In this document: one piece after another, positions 54,205 to 62,988 of the stretch | How positions within the stretch are numbered: the stretch's first letter is position 1 | Layout of the letters: each line of letters begins with the position of its first letter | Source: Pseudovibrio sp. Tun.PSC04-5.I4 | Lineage (GTDB): Bacteria > Pseudomonadota > Alphaproteobacteria > Rhizobiales > Stappiaceae | DNA: 64,000 nucleotides | NCBI RefSeq assembly: GCF_900104145.1 | Contig: NZ_FNLB01000003.1 | Span: 1-64,000, forward strand | Direction of reading: 5' to 3' | Position numbers and translations under genes: made by a program | Notes under the pieces: generated by a model | The model's database searches: none | What the model was told of the DNA's origin: nothing | The model's input: only the letters and a program-made list of their open reading frames with translations

Positions 54205-54348
54205 TCAATTAGGGTAATTACCGCCGCCCGTACTGCCGCCCGAAATCATGCTGTTTACATGAAGTTTGGCGCCGTTTACGACTATGACTTTTGGTCCCTT
54301 AATAGTATTCATAGATGGAATACCACCTTTTGGTGTTAATGTAGGCAT
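54205..54348 (-). CDS. 47-residue Gly/Ser-rich peptide, putative RiPP-like precursor
   Basis: Strong ribosome-binding site (AGGAG, 7-8 bases before the ATG). Sequence starts MPTLTPKGGIPSMNTIKGPK, has a hydrophobic centre KVIVVNGAKLHVN, and ends SMISGGSTGGGNYPN. No signal peptide or membrane segment. Gene size, position as first gene of a one-direction enzyme cluster, the following hairpin and the flexible Gly/Ser/Thr tail are what one expects of a ribosomal peptide precursor whose Ser/Thr residues are phosphorylated or glycosylated. No homologue or class recognised; a small structural protein is possible. The left copy has a one-base deletion changing its end. Confidence 0.6.
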   Translation of the reverse strand: MPTLTPKGGIPSMNTIKGPKVIVVNGAKLHVNSMISGGSTGGGNYPN

Positions 54349-55046
54349 TCTTCTTCTCCTAATTGTATATTGATGGAAGTATACAATAATAACTGTATGG
54401 TAATTATATTTTTTATGTAAAGTGAAAATAATTCGTCTATTATTATAGATGGCAATCAATACAGTATAATTAAAATTATACTCAATACATAAAACACTGC
54501 AAATATAACAATGCATTTCGATTTGTATACTAAGGTTGTTATGTTTTCGATGATAGAATTGTAGCAATACATCGAGGTTGTTGCACGAATATGCTTCATG
54601 CGTTAGCCGTGAGGCGACACCCAAGTGGTCCGGCACAAATCCTATTGGCTCTTATTGCTCGTTAGCCCCCGGTTGTTCAGGATCTTCTTACGGATAAGTA
54701 GCTGTTTCAGATAGAATTGTTGTTGCTCCCGACGTGTTGTTCAAAATGCACTGACTGGGGGAGCTATAGAAAGAGTATCCAAAAATAAAAAGTGCTTTTT
54801 CAGTCATATCGTGCACTCAGCAAGCTAGTTAAAAATGTCAATTAACCACCGTTATTGTACATGTCCATAACGGCCAAGGGTGCATTGAAAATACTGGGTT
54901 TTTGAACCTGTTTTTTGCGAATGTACAAAAGTAATTCAATTATTTTATTTTTGTACATCGACTTGTGTACATGCTGAAACCATAATATAATTAGCAAACA
55001 CAGTGGGTTAGTTTTAAATTCCTATTGTCGCATCTTATCAATATTT
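54349..55046. other. AT-rich divergent intergenic region
   Basis: About 700 bases between the minus-strand peptide gene and the plus-strand recombinase. Several TATAAT-like words upstream of the peptide gene (for example near 54395-54402 on the minus strand) but none with a well-spaced -35. GTATAC palindromes lie near 54379 and 54525. The recombinase-proximal part has four TGTACA words (54856, 54922, 54952, 54966). Confidence 0.5.
54921..54958. repeat. TGTACA inverted repeat, probable recombinase site
   Basis: ATGTACAAAA (54921-54930) and TTTTGTACAT (54949-54958), exact reverse complements in a 38-bp site about 90 bases before the recombinase gene; additional TGTACA words at 54856 and 54966. 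Size and place resemble res subsites of serine recombinases. Confidence 0.55.
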
Positions 55047-55667
55047 ATGTTTTTGGACAAACAGGCTGCAAAAATGATTTTTGGCTATGTTCGTGTCTCT
55101 ACCGAAGAGCAGAATCTAAGAATGCAAGAGCAAGCTTTGCAGGAGGCTGGCTGCGAAGAAATTCTAGCTGACAGAGGGGTGAGGGGCAATGCTGTTGTCA
55201 AACCTCAGCTCGCGCGCCTTCTCGATAAAGCACGAGACGGGGATACCATTGTCGTTTGGCGGCTGGACCGTCTTTCCCGATCCCTGCAAGACCTCCTTGC
55301 TTTGATGGAGGATCTGGAGCAGCGTGGTTTGCATCTACACTCCATTAAGGAACAGGTTGATACGAATAGCCCAGGCGGAATGCTCTACTTTCATATGGTG
55401 GGAGCATTTGCGCAATTTGAGCGTGACGTAATTCGCGAGCGTACTCGGTCAGGCTTGGAGAGTGCCAAGCTTGCGGGTGTGAAGCTTGGCAGGCCGCAAA
55501 AGCTAACCGACGAGCAGTGGCAGGCTTTAAGGCCACACATAACACTTCATCCAGATAACAACGGGAAGTGGCAAGGCATCGCGAAAGCAGCAACGCTAGC
55601 TGGGGTCAGCAGATCTTCAATCTACCATCGCCTGCAATTGGAAGCGCAATCACTCAGTGATGACTAA
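55047..55667 (+). CDS. Serine recombinase (resolvase/invertase family)
   Basis: 206 residues. Catalytic Ser in MIFGYVRVSTEEQNLRMQEQ; other motifs are VVWRLDRLSRSLQDLLALME, FAQFERDVIRERTRSGLESA, and a C-terminal helix-turn-helix (GIAKAATLAGVSRSSIYHRL). The ATG at 55074 is the more usual start; the one at 55047 adds nine residues and neither has a strong ribosome-binding site. Stands alone beside the peptide cluster with a candidate site upstream, so it may have moved the cluster or may resolve plasmid dimers. Identical to 2990-3610. Confidence 0.88.
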   Translation: MFLDKQAAKMIFGYVRVSTEEQNLRMQEQALQEAGCEEILADRGVRGNAVVKPQLARLLDKARDGDTIVVWRLDRLSRSLQDLLALMEDLEQRGLHLHSIKEQVDTNSPGGMLYFHMVGAFAQFERDVIRERTRSGLESAKLAGVKLGRPQKLTDEQWQALRPHITLHPDNNGKWQGIAKAATLAGVSRSSIYHRLQLEAQSLSDD

Positions 55668-55899
55668 TGTGGGTTGCCATCAATGTAGAAGGTAGCTCAG
55701 TGACCATACCGGACATTCGACCTGATATAGAACTTCCCCAAGCAGAACGAGCTTTCAACTTTAGGTCGATCTCATTCTGCTTGCTGCTGAGGGCGGAAAG
55801 CTAACCTTTACAATGGTTGTAAGACGACAAGCAACCTCCCGCAATCGAACACTCATAGCATCAACAACTCAACGCACTACAAGCTGTTTGAATACACGG

Positions 55900-57603
55900 T
55901 TACCTACGCTTAGTACGAACAAGGCGTGCTTTTGATATTATTGCTGAAAGACTAACCACAAGATCAATACTGCCTGTATCATCAATGCATTGTTTAATGA
56001 CACGCCCAATCGTTGCGTCATCGAAACCGGAAGTGATTACAATGTCGGTTGCTTTGTCTAGGCCCGGGAAACGCTCAATTATCGCTCTCTGTGAGTAATG
56101 ATTTTCACTGCGTTGCTTACTGTCGGACTCTCGGTGTTTAACAAATTCAAAACTGTTTTGCTCAATCCTGCGCTTAGCGTGACCACTAGCTGATTTTGAC
56201 AATAGCGGTTCACGGGGCATTTGATTTTCATTTACAGATGAGTAAATTTTCGCACGCCTCTTTGCTAGCACACTTTGCCCAAAGGGTAGATAAAACCATT
56301 GCCAAACCGAGCTTCCAGAAGGATATTCTTTTCCATGAACCTCCAACTCACCAATACCGGTAAGTGCGAGCACATCTTTCCACAGAACAACAGCATCTGA
56401 TTGGTTTGCTGGTGGTTCCCACTCAGAAACATCTGGGTAAGAAAAACTTATTGCATCCGCTCCTCGCGCGATATCAGCCATCCGATGGGCTTCCGATTTA
56501 AGATAACCGAGGTCTTGAATTTTCCAAGTCGGTTCATGCTTTGTCAAAGCACCCAGAAGTGCTCCAGCCATCGTTGCAATTGTATCGGTATCGCTTTCCA
56601 ACTCGTTTGCAGACTGGACAAGCGCATCCGTGATATTTTCTGGGGTGTGCAACAGTGAGAGCACTTGAGCTGCTAGTGCCGTTTTGAACCCAGATCCCCT
56701 AAATTTGTCAGTTAGGCACCCTAGATGACTTAGTAGTTCGTGGTAGTTTGGCGAAGAAGGCGTATTGAAAAACATCTCTACCAGCGAGATGTCATGAAAC
56801 GCTTCTTCTTGAAACTTCTGAATAGCTTCTTCAAAGCTCTGATGGGATTCTCGTTCCCATGATGGCCTCCAGATAGAACCAAGCTCGTTATCTCTGTCGA
56901 TAATACCGGGCAATTTATCCATGTAGGCAATGAATTGCTTTGCTTCTAAAATTGATGGAATCTCACGATTGACCATTGTTCCCCAAAGGCACAAAGCGTG
57001 AAAAACAGCGCCGCAGAAACCATGAGGATGCCCATGTGTAACAATCGAGTCACGCATGACACGAAGGATCATTTCATCAAGAGTACCTTTTGCGCTCCAA
57101 ACATGAGGCTGAACCCGCATGGCTGCACCGTTGCCGCCAGCCATGGTATATCTTTGGCGATCAGTAGCAAAGAAATTTGAAAACCAATTTACGCCTCGCT
57201 TAGACAGGTTGGCTGCTGCTGCTTTGGAACCAACGCCAGCACCCAAGCAGTACCCTTGCCAAGCAGTCATTTCAATTTTTGCGAAAGCTTCCACGTCAAA
57301 AACGCCATTGCCGCGAATAGCTCGGGAAACACAAAGCCTGAGCTGGGTGTCATCTGAATAGGTGCCCGCCGGCAAATCGACCTTAACACCATTTCGTCCT
57401 CCTATTAGCCGCAGCCAAGCGATTGGCTCAGAGACGGTCGCTTGGCCTGTTCTATGTTTCACGCCACCTGGGCCTCTAGAAAGTTCAGTCATCCAACCAA
57501 TCGCATCGCCTGCTGCCGCCCAGAGGGCAGAATTAGTCACCGCGCGCTCGTAGTCAGGCTGACTGTGCAAGGTAACTGGAGCATTTTCGATATGATCTCT
57601 CAA
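55900..57603 (-). CDS. ADP-ribosylglycohydrolase (DraG/ARH family)
   Basis: 567 residues; the N-terminal ~370 are the catalytic domain. Motifs: GDAIGWMTE, GTYSDDTQLRLCVSRAI (the T-x-DD metal-binding box), GGNGAAMRVQPHVWS, THGHPHGFCGAVFHALCLWG, and ELESDTDTIATMAGALLGAL (second metal-binding box). All residues for the two-metal centre look present, so it should remove ADP-ribose from a target. The extra C-terminal ~200 residues are Lys/Arg/Ser-rich with an unknown fold. Starts at ATGA inside the DarT-like gene, so it is translationally coupled as an antitoxin would be. The left copy (3843-5543) is frameshifted. Confidence 0.88.
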   Translation of the reverse strand: MRDHIENAPVTLHSQPDYERAVTNSALWAAAGDAIGWMTELSRGPGGVKHRTGQATVSEPIAWLRLIGGRNGVKVDLPAGTYSDDTQLRLCVSRAIRGNGVFDVEAFAKIEMTAWQGYCLGAGVGSKAAAANLSKRGVNWFSNFFATDRQRYTMAGGNGAAMRVQPHVWSAKGTLDEMILRVMRDSIVTHGHPHGFCGAVFHALCLWGTMVNREIPSILEAKQFIAYMDKLPGIIDRDNELGSIWRPSWERESHQSFEEAIQKFQEEAFHDISLVEMFFNTPSSPNYHELLSHLGCLTDKFRGSGFKTALAAQVLSLLHTPENITDALVQSANELESDTDTIATMAGALLGALTKHEPTWKIQDLGYLKSEAHRMADIARGADAISFSYPDVSEWEPPANQSDAVVLWKDVLALTGIGELEVHGKEYPSGSSVWQWFYLPFGQSVLAKRRAKIYSSVNENQMPREPLLSKSASGHAKRRIEQNSFEFVKHRESDSKQRSENHYSQRAIIERFPGLDKATDIVITSGFDDATIGRVIKQCIDDTGSIDLVVSLSAIISKARLVRTKRR

Positions 57604-58274
57604 TTTCCCTGCCCTCCAAACTTCTCAGGTTTGACAAACACTTCAACACCACTGTAGTTGAAATCTCGTAGCAATCCTACCGCCTTATCATGGTGATCAT
57701 CTTCCTCGACATATACCGCTCTCAAGTGATCTAGACTAAGTCTTTTTGGGTATAAGACTTCTGCCTGTTCACAGGTCGGCAAGTGCGCTCGTCTTGTGCC
57801 ACGAGAGACACTCCAAGGTCCATTGTATCCTTTGGTTTTTCTATTTACCCTGGGTGCAAACAGTGCTTCAAATCCTACGACATTTTGTCCTCGCTGACAG
57901 CAGTCATAGCTATTATTTGTTGTTGCGAACCATACCCCCTCGTGCGTCATCACCTGTGGGTCAAAGGAAAGGATACACCACCAATCCGCATCATCTTTAT
58001 GCCAGCTTTTGGAAACGTCCAAAAATCTACTGTTGATCTCAGAAATTGAAAGATTAACAAACCTGATCCAGTCTTCCGTTTTATCAAAGTAGATAGACTG
58101 CTCTGGGCGCTCAGAGGAGTTGAACTTAAGAACGTGTCGGAGCAAATCACTTTCTACCAAAAGTGGGCGAGAAAGCAGATCTTGACTAGCTAGCGCACCC
58201 GTTAACCCGCGGTTGGTCGAAAAATGCAAAATCTCCAAAATGTTTCTTTGGTCGATAATCGCTTCTAAACTCAA
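57600..58274 (-). CDS. DarT-type (DUF4433) ADP-ribosyltransferase
   Basis: 224 residues. LEILHFSTNRGLTGALASQD (NAD-binding start), DWIRFVNLSISEINSRF, WWCILSFDPQVMTHEGVWFA, TTNNSYDCCQRGQNVVGFEA and the C-terminal TCEQAEVLYPKRLSLDHLRA fit the DarT/DUF4433 family, which ADP-ribosylates thymidine in single-stranded DNA or, in relatives, other nucleic acids. The catalytic Glu cannot be assigned with certainty by eye. DarT is usually paired with the macrodomain protein DarG; here the next gene is a DraG-type hydrolase instead. 4-base overlaps on both sides. Confidence 0.75.
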   Translation of the reverse strand: MSLEAIIDQRNILEILHFSTNRGLTGALASQDLLSRPLLVESDLLRHVLKFNSSERPEQSIYFDKTEDWIRFVNLSISEINSRFLDVSKSWHKDDADWWCILSFDPQVMTHEGVWFATTNNSYDCCQRGQNVVGFEALFAPRVNRKTKGYNGPWSVSRGTRRAHLPTCEQAEVLYPKRLSLDHLRAVYVEEDDHHDKAVGLLRDFNYSGVEVFVKPEKFGGQGN

Positions 58275-59668
58275 AGCGCCACACCTTTGTACGTACTCGC
58301 CACGAAAAAGTCAGTTAACCTCGACTCTTCCCCAGGTTTAAATCCGACGATTACCTGCTTTCTTGCACGCGCAACAGCAACCGCCAGAAGGCGACGAAGG
58401 ACTTGAATCTGATCCGTCATCTCCTCATCGCCAAAATGCGTATTTTGTTGATTGAAACCGAGAATGATCACATGGTCGTACTCAAGCCCTTTTGCGGAGT
58501 GAAATGTCGAAATCGCGACATTGTCGCTGCCTTCAGGCCAGTCAGGGTTCTGTTGCATATTGACAAAGCCAATGCCCGCAGAGTTGAGTTCGTTTTTGAT
58601 TGTCTTGAACCACTCACCTCCCTCGGGCTTCAAGAATGCAACCGTTTCATTTGCAAGGTCAACATTTGAATGAATGTAATCAATCGCCCAAGCAATCTGC
58701 ATGGAGTACTTGCCCGAAATCACCTGGGGAAGCGGCCCAGTTGTTTTAGCCGCATTTAGGTCAGGTAAAACACCGTCGGTATCCACAGAAATGCCTTGCA
58801 AGATACCAGATGCAAAAGCAGCGATTTCCTTCGTGTTTCGATGGTTTTCATGCAGGCGATGAGACCGATTGCCTGTAACATCAATGCCTGCCTCAACCCA
58901 GGTAAAGCCTCGCGCATATATTCGTTGTGCGGTGTCGATCACAAACGTTGCAGAATGATCATCGGCCAAATGATGCTTAATTGCTCTAATTTGATTTGCA
59001 GAAAAATCTTGACTCTCGTCAACAATGGCAATGTCATATCCAAGGCAGGACACCTCATGGCGCATCTTTATGGCCAGCAGGTTCCAGTCCACCAATTTTT
59101 CATCATCAAGATACTGCAAATATGGGTAAACAACCTCGTCGAGAATTTTACGTCTGAGGCCTGCTCCAACACGTGGCTTTACACCACGACCACTGCGCTC
59201 CGTGTTTATGTATTTTTCAAGATTATCCGGTTCGAATCTACCAAGAAGATATTCAGCTTCTTGATCAACGTAAGATGCATCTAGGCCACTAAATCCACTT
59301 GCCAGTTGTTTAAGCGTAGTACGACAATTTGCTGAAATCTTTGTAACACCAGTATTGTTCATCGCCCACTTTGCAAAGGTGCAAATTTCAATATGGTGAC
59401 TTTGGTCGATCACTTGAAATTCAGCTAAATCCCGAACATATCCAGCCAACGTTCTGTTAAAGGTGAGCAAAAGAACTCGGACGGGGCTATCATCTTCGAC
59501 ACGATCTTTCCTTGCTCGCAGCATGTTGGCCAACGAAGTCAATCTGAGCAATGCAGTTGTGGTTTTACCACTTCCCGCAGAGCCCCGTATTAGTTCTGCG
59601 CCGGACTGGTTTGCGCTAAATAATTTTAGCTGTTCCGATGAAGCCGTAATGCGCCCCAAGTGTTTCAT
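58271..59668 (-). CDS. Compact UvrD/Rep-like superfamily 1 helicase
   Basis: 465 residues, shorter than UvrD or Rep (about 670-720), so most of domains 1B/2B is missing. Motif I RGSAGSGKTTTALLRL, motif Ia VRVLLLTFNRTLAGYVRD, motif II IAIVDESQDFSANQIRAIK, motif IV region HRLHENHRNTKEIAAF, motif V STFHSAKGLEYDHVIILG, and motif VI RRLLAVAVARARKQVIVG. First gene of the operon; its stop overlaps the DarT-like start (ATGA). May act at replication forks or invading DNA, guiding or sensing for the ADP-ribosyltransferase. The left copy is frameshifted. Confidence 0.88.
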   Translation of the reverse strand: MKHLGRITASSEQLKLFSANQSGAELIRGSAGSGKTTTALLRLTSLANMLRARKDRVEDDSPVRVLLLTFNRTLAGYVRDLAEFQVIDQSHHIEICTFAKWAMNNTGVTKISANCRTTLKQLASGFSGLDASYVDQEAEYLLGRFEPDNLEKYINTERSGRGVKPRVGAGLRRKILDEVVYPYLQYLDDEKLVDWNLLAIKMRHEVSCLGYDIAIVDESQDFSANQIRAIKHHLADDHSATFVIDTAQRIYARGFTWVEAGIDVTGNRSHRLHENHRNTKEIAAFASGILQGISVDTDGVLPDLNAAKTTGPLPQVISGKYSMQIAWAIDYIHSNVDLANETVAFLKPEGGEWFKTIKNELNSAGIGFVNMQQNPDWPEGSDNVAISTFHSAKGLEYDHVIILGFNQQNTHFGDEEMTDQIQVLRRLLAVAVARARKQVIVGFKPGEESRLTDFFVASTYKGVAL

Positions 59669-60067
59669 AATCTACCTATGTATATATCGACCTCCCGCAG
59701 CTTGCACACTTCATTGCTAAAAGCGAATATATAATTATATTCACTCATGAAAATTTTACGCCTAATATATTGTTGCAGATCAATCGAATGTCATTCCAAT
59801 CCTGTGTAATGCGTTAACGTCTGTGATGACAGGCAGAAATGCAACATAAAGCAGAGTTGTCTCGAATAGCGGGTTAGGGCGCTCAAGTATTCACAAAGAA
59901 ATTATTTGGGTATCTGCAAAGGCTACGCCCAAAAAAAAGCGAATTGTCTCAACCCTTGATGGAACCACCTGAGTGGCTGCTTGTGGCCCAATATAACTCG
60001 ATGCCGATATATTTCTTTCCATTTTTTGCACCGCAGCGAACGGCAGTAAAGTCCGCATTGCAGACCT

Positions 60068-60256
60068 CTAGCCGTCGCAAAACTGATCGTTTGTGCAACA
60101 TGGGGTCGGTTCCGGTATGGGGCAGAATGACACCCTAAGGGTTTTTGCTATGCGCTTCATGGTATTCAGGACGGTATTTTTGTTGATACCGAGATCGCGA
60201 GCGATCCAGCGGTAGCTGCGCCCTTCGTTGACAGATTGAATTACGGTCCTTGTTAA
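60068..60256 (-). pseudogene. Helix-turn-helix fragment
   Basis: About 62 codons with no start: TVIQSVNEGRSYRWIARDLG then INKNTVLNTMKRIAKTL. A helix-turn-helix like those of recombinases or IS1-type InsA. It lies close to, but inverted relative to, the recombinase fragment at 60336. Confidence 0.4.
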
Positions 60257-60335
60257 TCAGTAGTCTGTTCAGGACAATTTGAGCGCCAGTAAAATCAACG
60301 TCTTACAAGGTCAAAATCCAAGGGGGTTCAATTGA

Positions 60336-60515
60336 GACAAAAAAGCGGCTATCTACGCTCGGGTTTCCACATCAGACCAATCCTGTGATCGGCAGGTCGC
60401 AGAACTGACGGCGTTTGCGCAGCGCGGTGATTATGACGTCATTAGCATCTTCAAAGAAACGGCTTCAGGAATCTCCGAAAACCGGCATGGTTCAAAAACA
60501 GCAGTTTTTAGTTAA
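60336..60515 (+). pseudogene. Serine recombinase N-terminal fragment
   Basis: No start codon (a TGA lies just upstream in frame). Reads AAIYARVSTSDQSCDRQVAE and SIFKETASGISENR: the catalytic N-terminus with the active Ser, ended by a TAA after about 55 codons. Dead remnant. Same as 8270-8449. Confidence 0.6.
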
Positions 60516-60638
60516 CACCGAGCACACGCCATTCAGCCATGGGGCGGCATTAAATATGCCTCCTTCTTATCCCGCAAGACACAAAAGTGTTCACTTGGTT
60601 TGAACCATGCCTAGAAATGGACTAAATTCTCTACGCGT

Positions 60639-60664
60639 GAGGATGCCATGTAATTGGCATCCTC
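60639..60664. terminator. Hairpin downstream of unknown gene
   Basis: GAGGATGCCA/TGGCATCCTC, a 10-bp perfect stem, 12 bases after the stop at 60677 on the minus strand. Probably a terminator or mRNA end, although no T-tract follows. Confidence 0.5.
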
Positions 60665-60676
60665 CTTGCAAAACCA

Positions 60677-61422
60677 TTAGACGACAAAGTTAATGCTGTA
60701 CTCGCCATAAGAGGTGCTCTCATCCTTCCATTGTTGTTGGGCATTGGCATAGGACGGCATTTCTTCCAAGCGTGAGTGCATATCTTTATTATAGGCTTCA
60801 AATAGCTCCTCGTAGGCAACCAATAATCGGTTAACAATGGGATTGTCAGATTTAAAATCTTCATCCCCGTGATCAGCGTGATTTTGATAACCGACCTGAG
60901 CTGTTGCTCGTGCCTTCGCCCATTCAAAGGAAGCTTTCTCCTCTGGGCTCGCCTCATTCTCAAGAAAAAGAATATGATCTTTAGATGCTTGTAAATGAGG
61001 TTTTAGGCTAGGAACATCTCCGAACATTGCTTGCTGCTCTTGATCGTCCATCGCGGACTTAGCTGCACTCATTTCCTCCGTGGAGAACTGCCCACCTTCA
61101 TTGCTGGCAATTGCAAAGAAAGTTCTCCGATCAAAATCAAGAGCATCAAACGTTTCTCGTCTGAATGTACCCGTGATGTTGCGGTATTGACTGGAAGTGA
61201 CACCAGTTTCTTTATAGCGGGCATCCAAAGCAGAGCGAGCATCGGATGCTACTTCTGAAATCGCTTTTGACTTTGGAATATCAGTTGCTTTTTTTGTAGG
61301 GAGGCAACCTCAGGTGCTGGTTTGGTCTTTTCTGCTTGTGTACTGGTAGCCTCTTTTGGTGATTTATTCATTGTTTTTGAAAAACTATAAACGCTACTAA
61401 ATGAGCTTGAAATGACGGACAT
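60677..61422 (-). CDS. Unknown ~250-residue protein, split by an indel
   Basis: Starts MSVISSSFSSVYSFSKTMNK at 61422 with GGGG 8 bases upstream. The Ser/Thr/Lys/Pro-rich first ~60 residues look disordered. The second part (DARYKETGVTSSQYRNITGT, DFDRRTFFAIASNEGGQFST, NRLLVAYEELFEAYNKDMHS) is acidic and helical with no recognised domain. The frame breaks at 61289-61300, where this copy has T7-GTA-G3 and the left copy T6-GTA-G4; T7-GTA-G4 gives one open gene. Monocistronic, ended by a hairpin. Function not recognised. Confidence 0.6.
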
Positions 61423-61902
61423 AATATATCCCCTTGCGTGATGTGTGAAAGTTGCATAAATTATAACATGCACTCTATGTAGTATTGAAATGATTAGTTA
61501 GGGAAATTAAATGAAATTTACTAATGATGAAATTGTTTTTACTACAATTAATGTTTGAAAACTCAATATTTGTCAAATTTTAATAGATTGATAAACATCC
61601 GATTGCAAGTCAATATTTCTCCAATTCTATTCAAATTACATTGAGGTCTCAAATATAAGCTTAGAGGTTTGGAAATTCAAAACTGGGCTTACTATTAGCT
61701 CAAATGGCTCGCTAAATGTTGAATGTATCTAATATATCGAAACGCGGATTCAACTCGCCAGTACAATTTTACCCATGGTAGGCCCAGTGGGCACGAAGTT
61801 GCATATTTGGCCATCTTGAAGATCAGATGGAGAACGAATTGCACGGTATTTAGAGTATACCCAAATTCACACTTTCAGTGAACACAGAGTGAGCCCGGTA
61901 TC
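61423..61902. other. AT-rich intergenic region
   Basis: About 480 bases with no gene recognised; contains the left arm (61781-61819) of the resolvase-module inverted repeat. Same as 9357-9836. Confidence 0.5.
61781..61819. repeat. Left 39-bp inverted repeat of resolvase module
   Basis: Right-copy equivalent of 9715-9753; pairs with 62950-62988 at 34 of 39 positions. Confidence 0.6.
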
Positions 61903-61960
61903 TTGTTCATTTTGGGTTAAATTTGTGTTAGTGAACAGAAATGGCTCATGGCATACCCAA

Positions 61961-62503
61961 ATGAACAAATTTATGTCTCGCATCGGTTACGCTCGCACCT
62001 CTACCACCGATCAGAATCTGGAAGCGCAAGTTCTTGCATTGGAAGCAGCTGGGTGTCATCTGATCCGCTCGGAACAGAAGAGCGGGGCTTCTCTCAAAGA
62101 GCGTATTGAGTTGCAGACAATCCTGGACTTTATCCATCCGAGCGAAACTCTGGTGGTCACCCGCATTGATCGGCTTGCCCGGTCTATGCATGACCTGCAA
62201 GTTATTGCACGGCGCTTGCAAGACAAGGGTGCTCATTTGTTTGCGACTGAGCAGCCTATCGACACCTCAACGGCTGCCGGCAAAGCTTTCTTCGATATGC
62301 TCGGTGTCTTTGCAGAGTTCGAAACCAATCTGCGCCGCGAGCGACAAGCAGAAGGCATTGCGGCGGCAAAGACAAGAGGTGCTTACAAAGGCCGCCCGCC
62401 ACAGATTGATACAAAGAAGATTGAAGTGCGGCTTGCTGCTGGCCAGAGCCCAACGGAGATTGCCGAGAGCTCGGCGTCTCTCGAGGAACAGTTTACAAGG
62501 TAA
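61961..62503 (+). pseudogene. Serine recombinase, right copy (apparent frameshift)
   Basis: Right copy of 9896-10450. One C is missing near 62463, so the helix-turn-helix after SPTEIA is read out of frame and the gene ends early at 62503; the true stop would be near 62514. The left copy is the correct version. Confidence 0.8.
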
Positions 62504-62510
62504 AGAACCG

Positions 62511-62942
62511 ATGACCAGCCAACGTGAAAAACATGTGCGCATCACACCCCGCCTGAGCGAAACCCTTGAGAAGGAAATGCTGAAAGCCTGTCGTAAAATT
62601 GCGGAAACTCATGGGCTGGAAGTTGAGCAAGGTGGGAAGCGTCTCAAATCCAGAGGCGATGCTTTTGAAATGGTGCTGCGGGTAAAGGTTCCGGTGGCAG
62701 AGGGCCAGGATGAGGATTTAGACAAAGAACTCTTTGAACTTCTGTGTTCGCGATATGGCTTAAAGAAGGAAAACTACGGCGAGATATTTAGTGATGGGGA
62801 AGAGCGTTTCCGCATTGCTGGCCTGGATACTAGGCGTCCCAAATACCCGATCTCAGCGAAACGGATCTCTGATGGGCGACTATTTAAGTTCTCGCCCGAA
62901 CAGGTTCGCGTGCTGCTTCAATCAATAGCTAAAGTTCGCTGA
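62511..62942 (+). CDS. Unknown 143-residue protein coupled to resolvase
   Basis: Same product as 10447-10878, where the 4-base overlap with the recombinase is intact. No domain recognised; acidic middle, basic ends, probably cytoplasmic. Confidence 0.65.
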   Translation: MTSQREKHVRITPRLSETLEKEMLKACRKIAETHGLEVEQGGKRLKSRGDAFEMVLRVKVPVAEGQDEDLDKELFELLCSRYGLKKENYGEIFSDGEERFRIAGLDTRRPKYPISAKRISDGRLFKFSPEQVRVLLQSIAKVR

Positions 62943-62949
62943 TTGTTCC

Positions 62950-62988
62950 TCAAGATGGCCAAATATGCAGCTATGTGCCCATAGGGCC
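62950..62988. repeat. Right 39-bp inverted repeat of resolvase module
   Basis: Right-copy equivalent of 10886-10924; its outer end includes the recurring 21-mer also seen at 27570 and 36299. Confidence 0.6.

Larger units (their letters stand above)
59669..60638. other. Intergenic region with recombinase debris
   Basis: Upstream of the helicase operon. AT-rich DNA near 59725-59745 is the likely promoter zone, but no clear pair was fixed. TTGTCTCAA at 59943 and its inverted form at 60329 flank ~390 bases that hold the helix-turn-helix fragment; the recombinase N-terminal fragment starts just after. Probably remains of an excised or decayed element. Same as 7606-8572. Confidence 0.5.

Noticed and set aside
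44462..54348. Lasso-peptide or lanthipeptide cluster
   Set aside because: No asparagine-synthetase-like cyclase, transglutaminase-like protease, RRE protein or Lan enzyme is present; only the nucleotidyltransferase, kinases and exporter are shared with lasso clusters.
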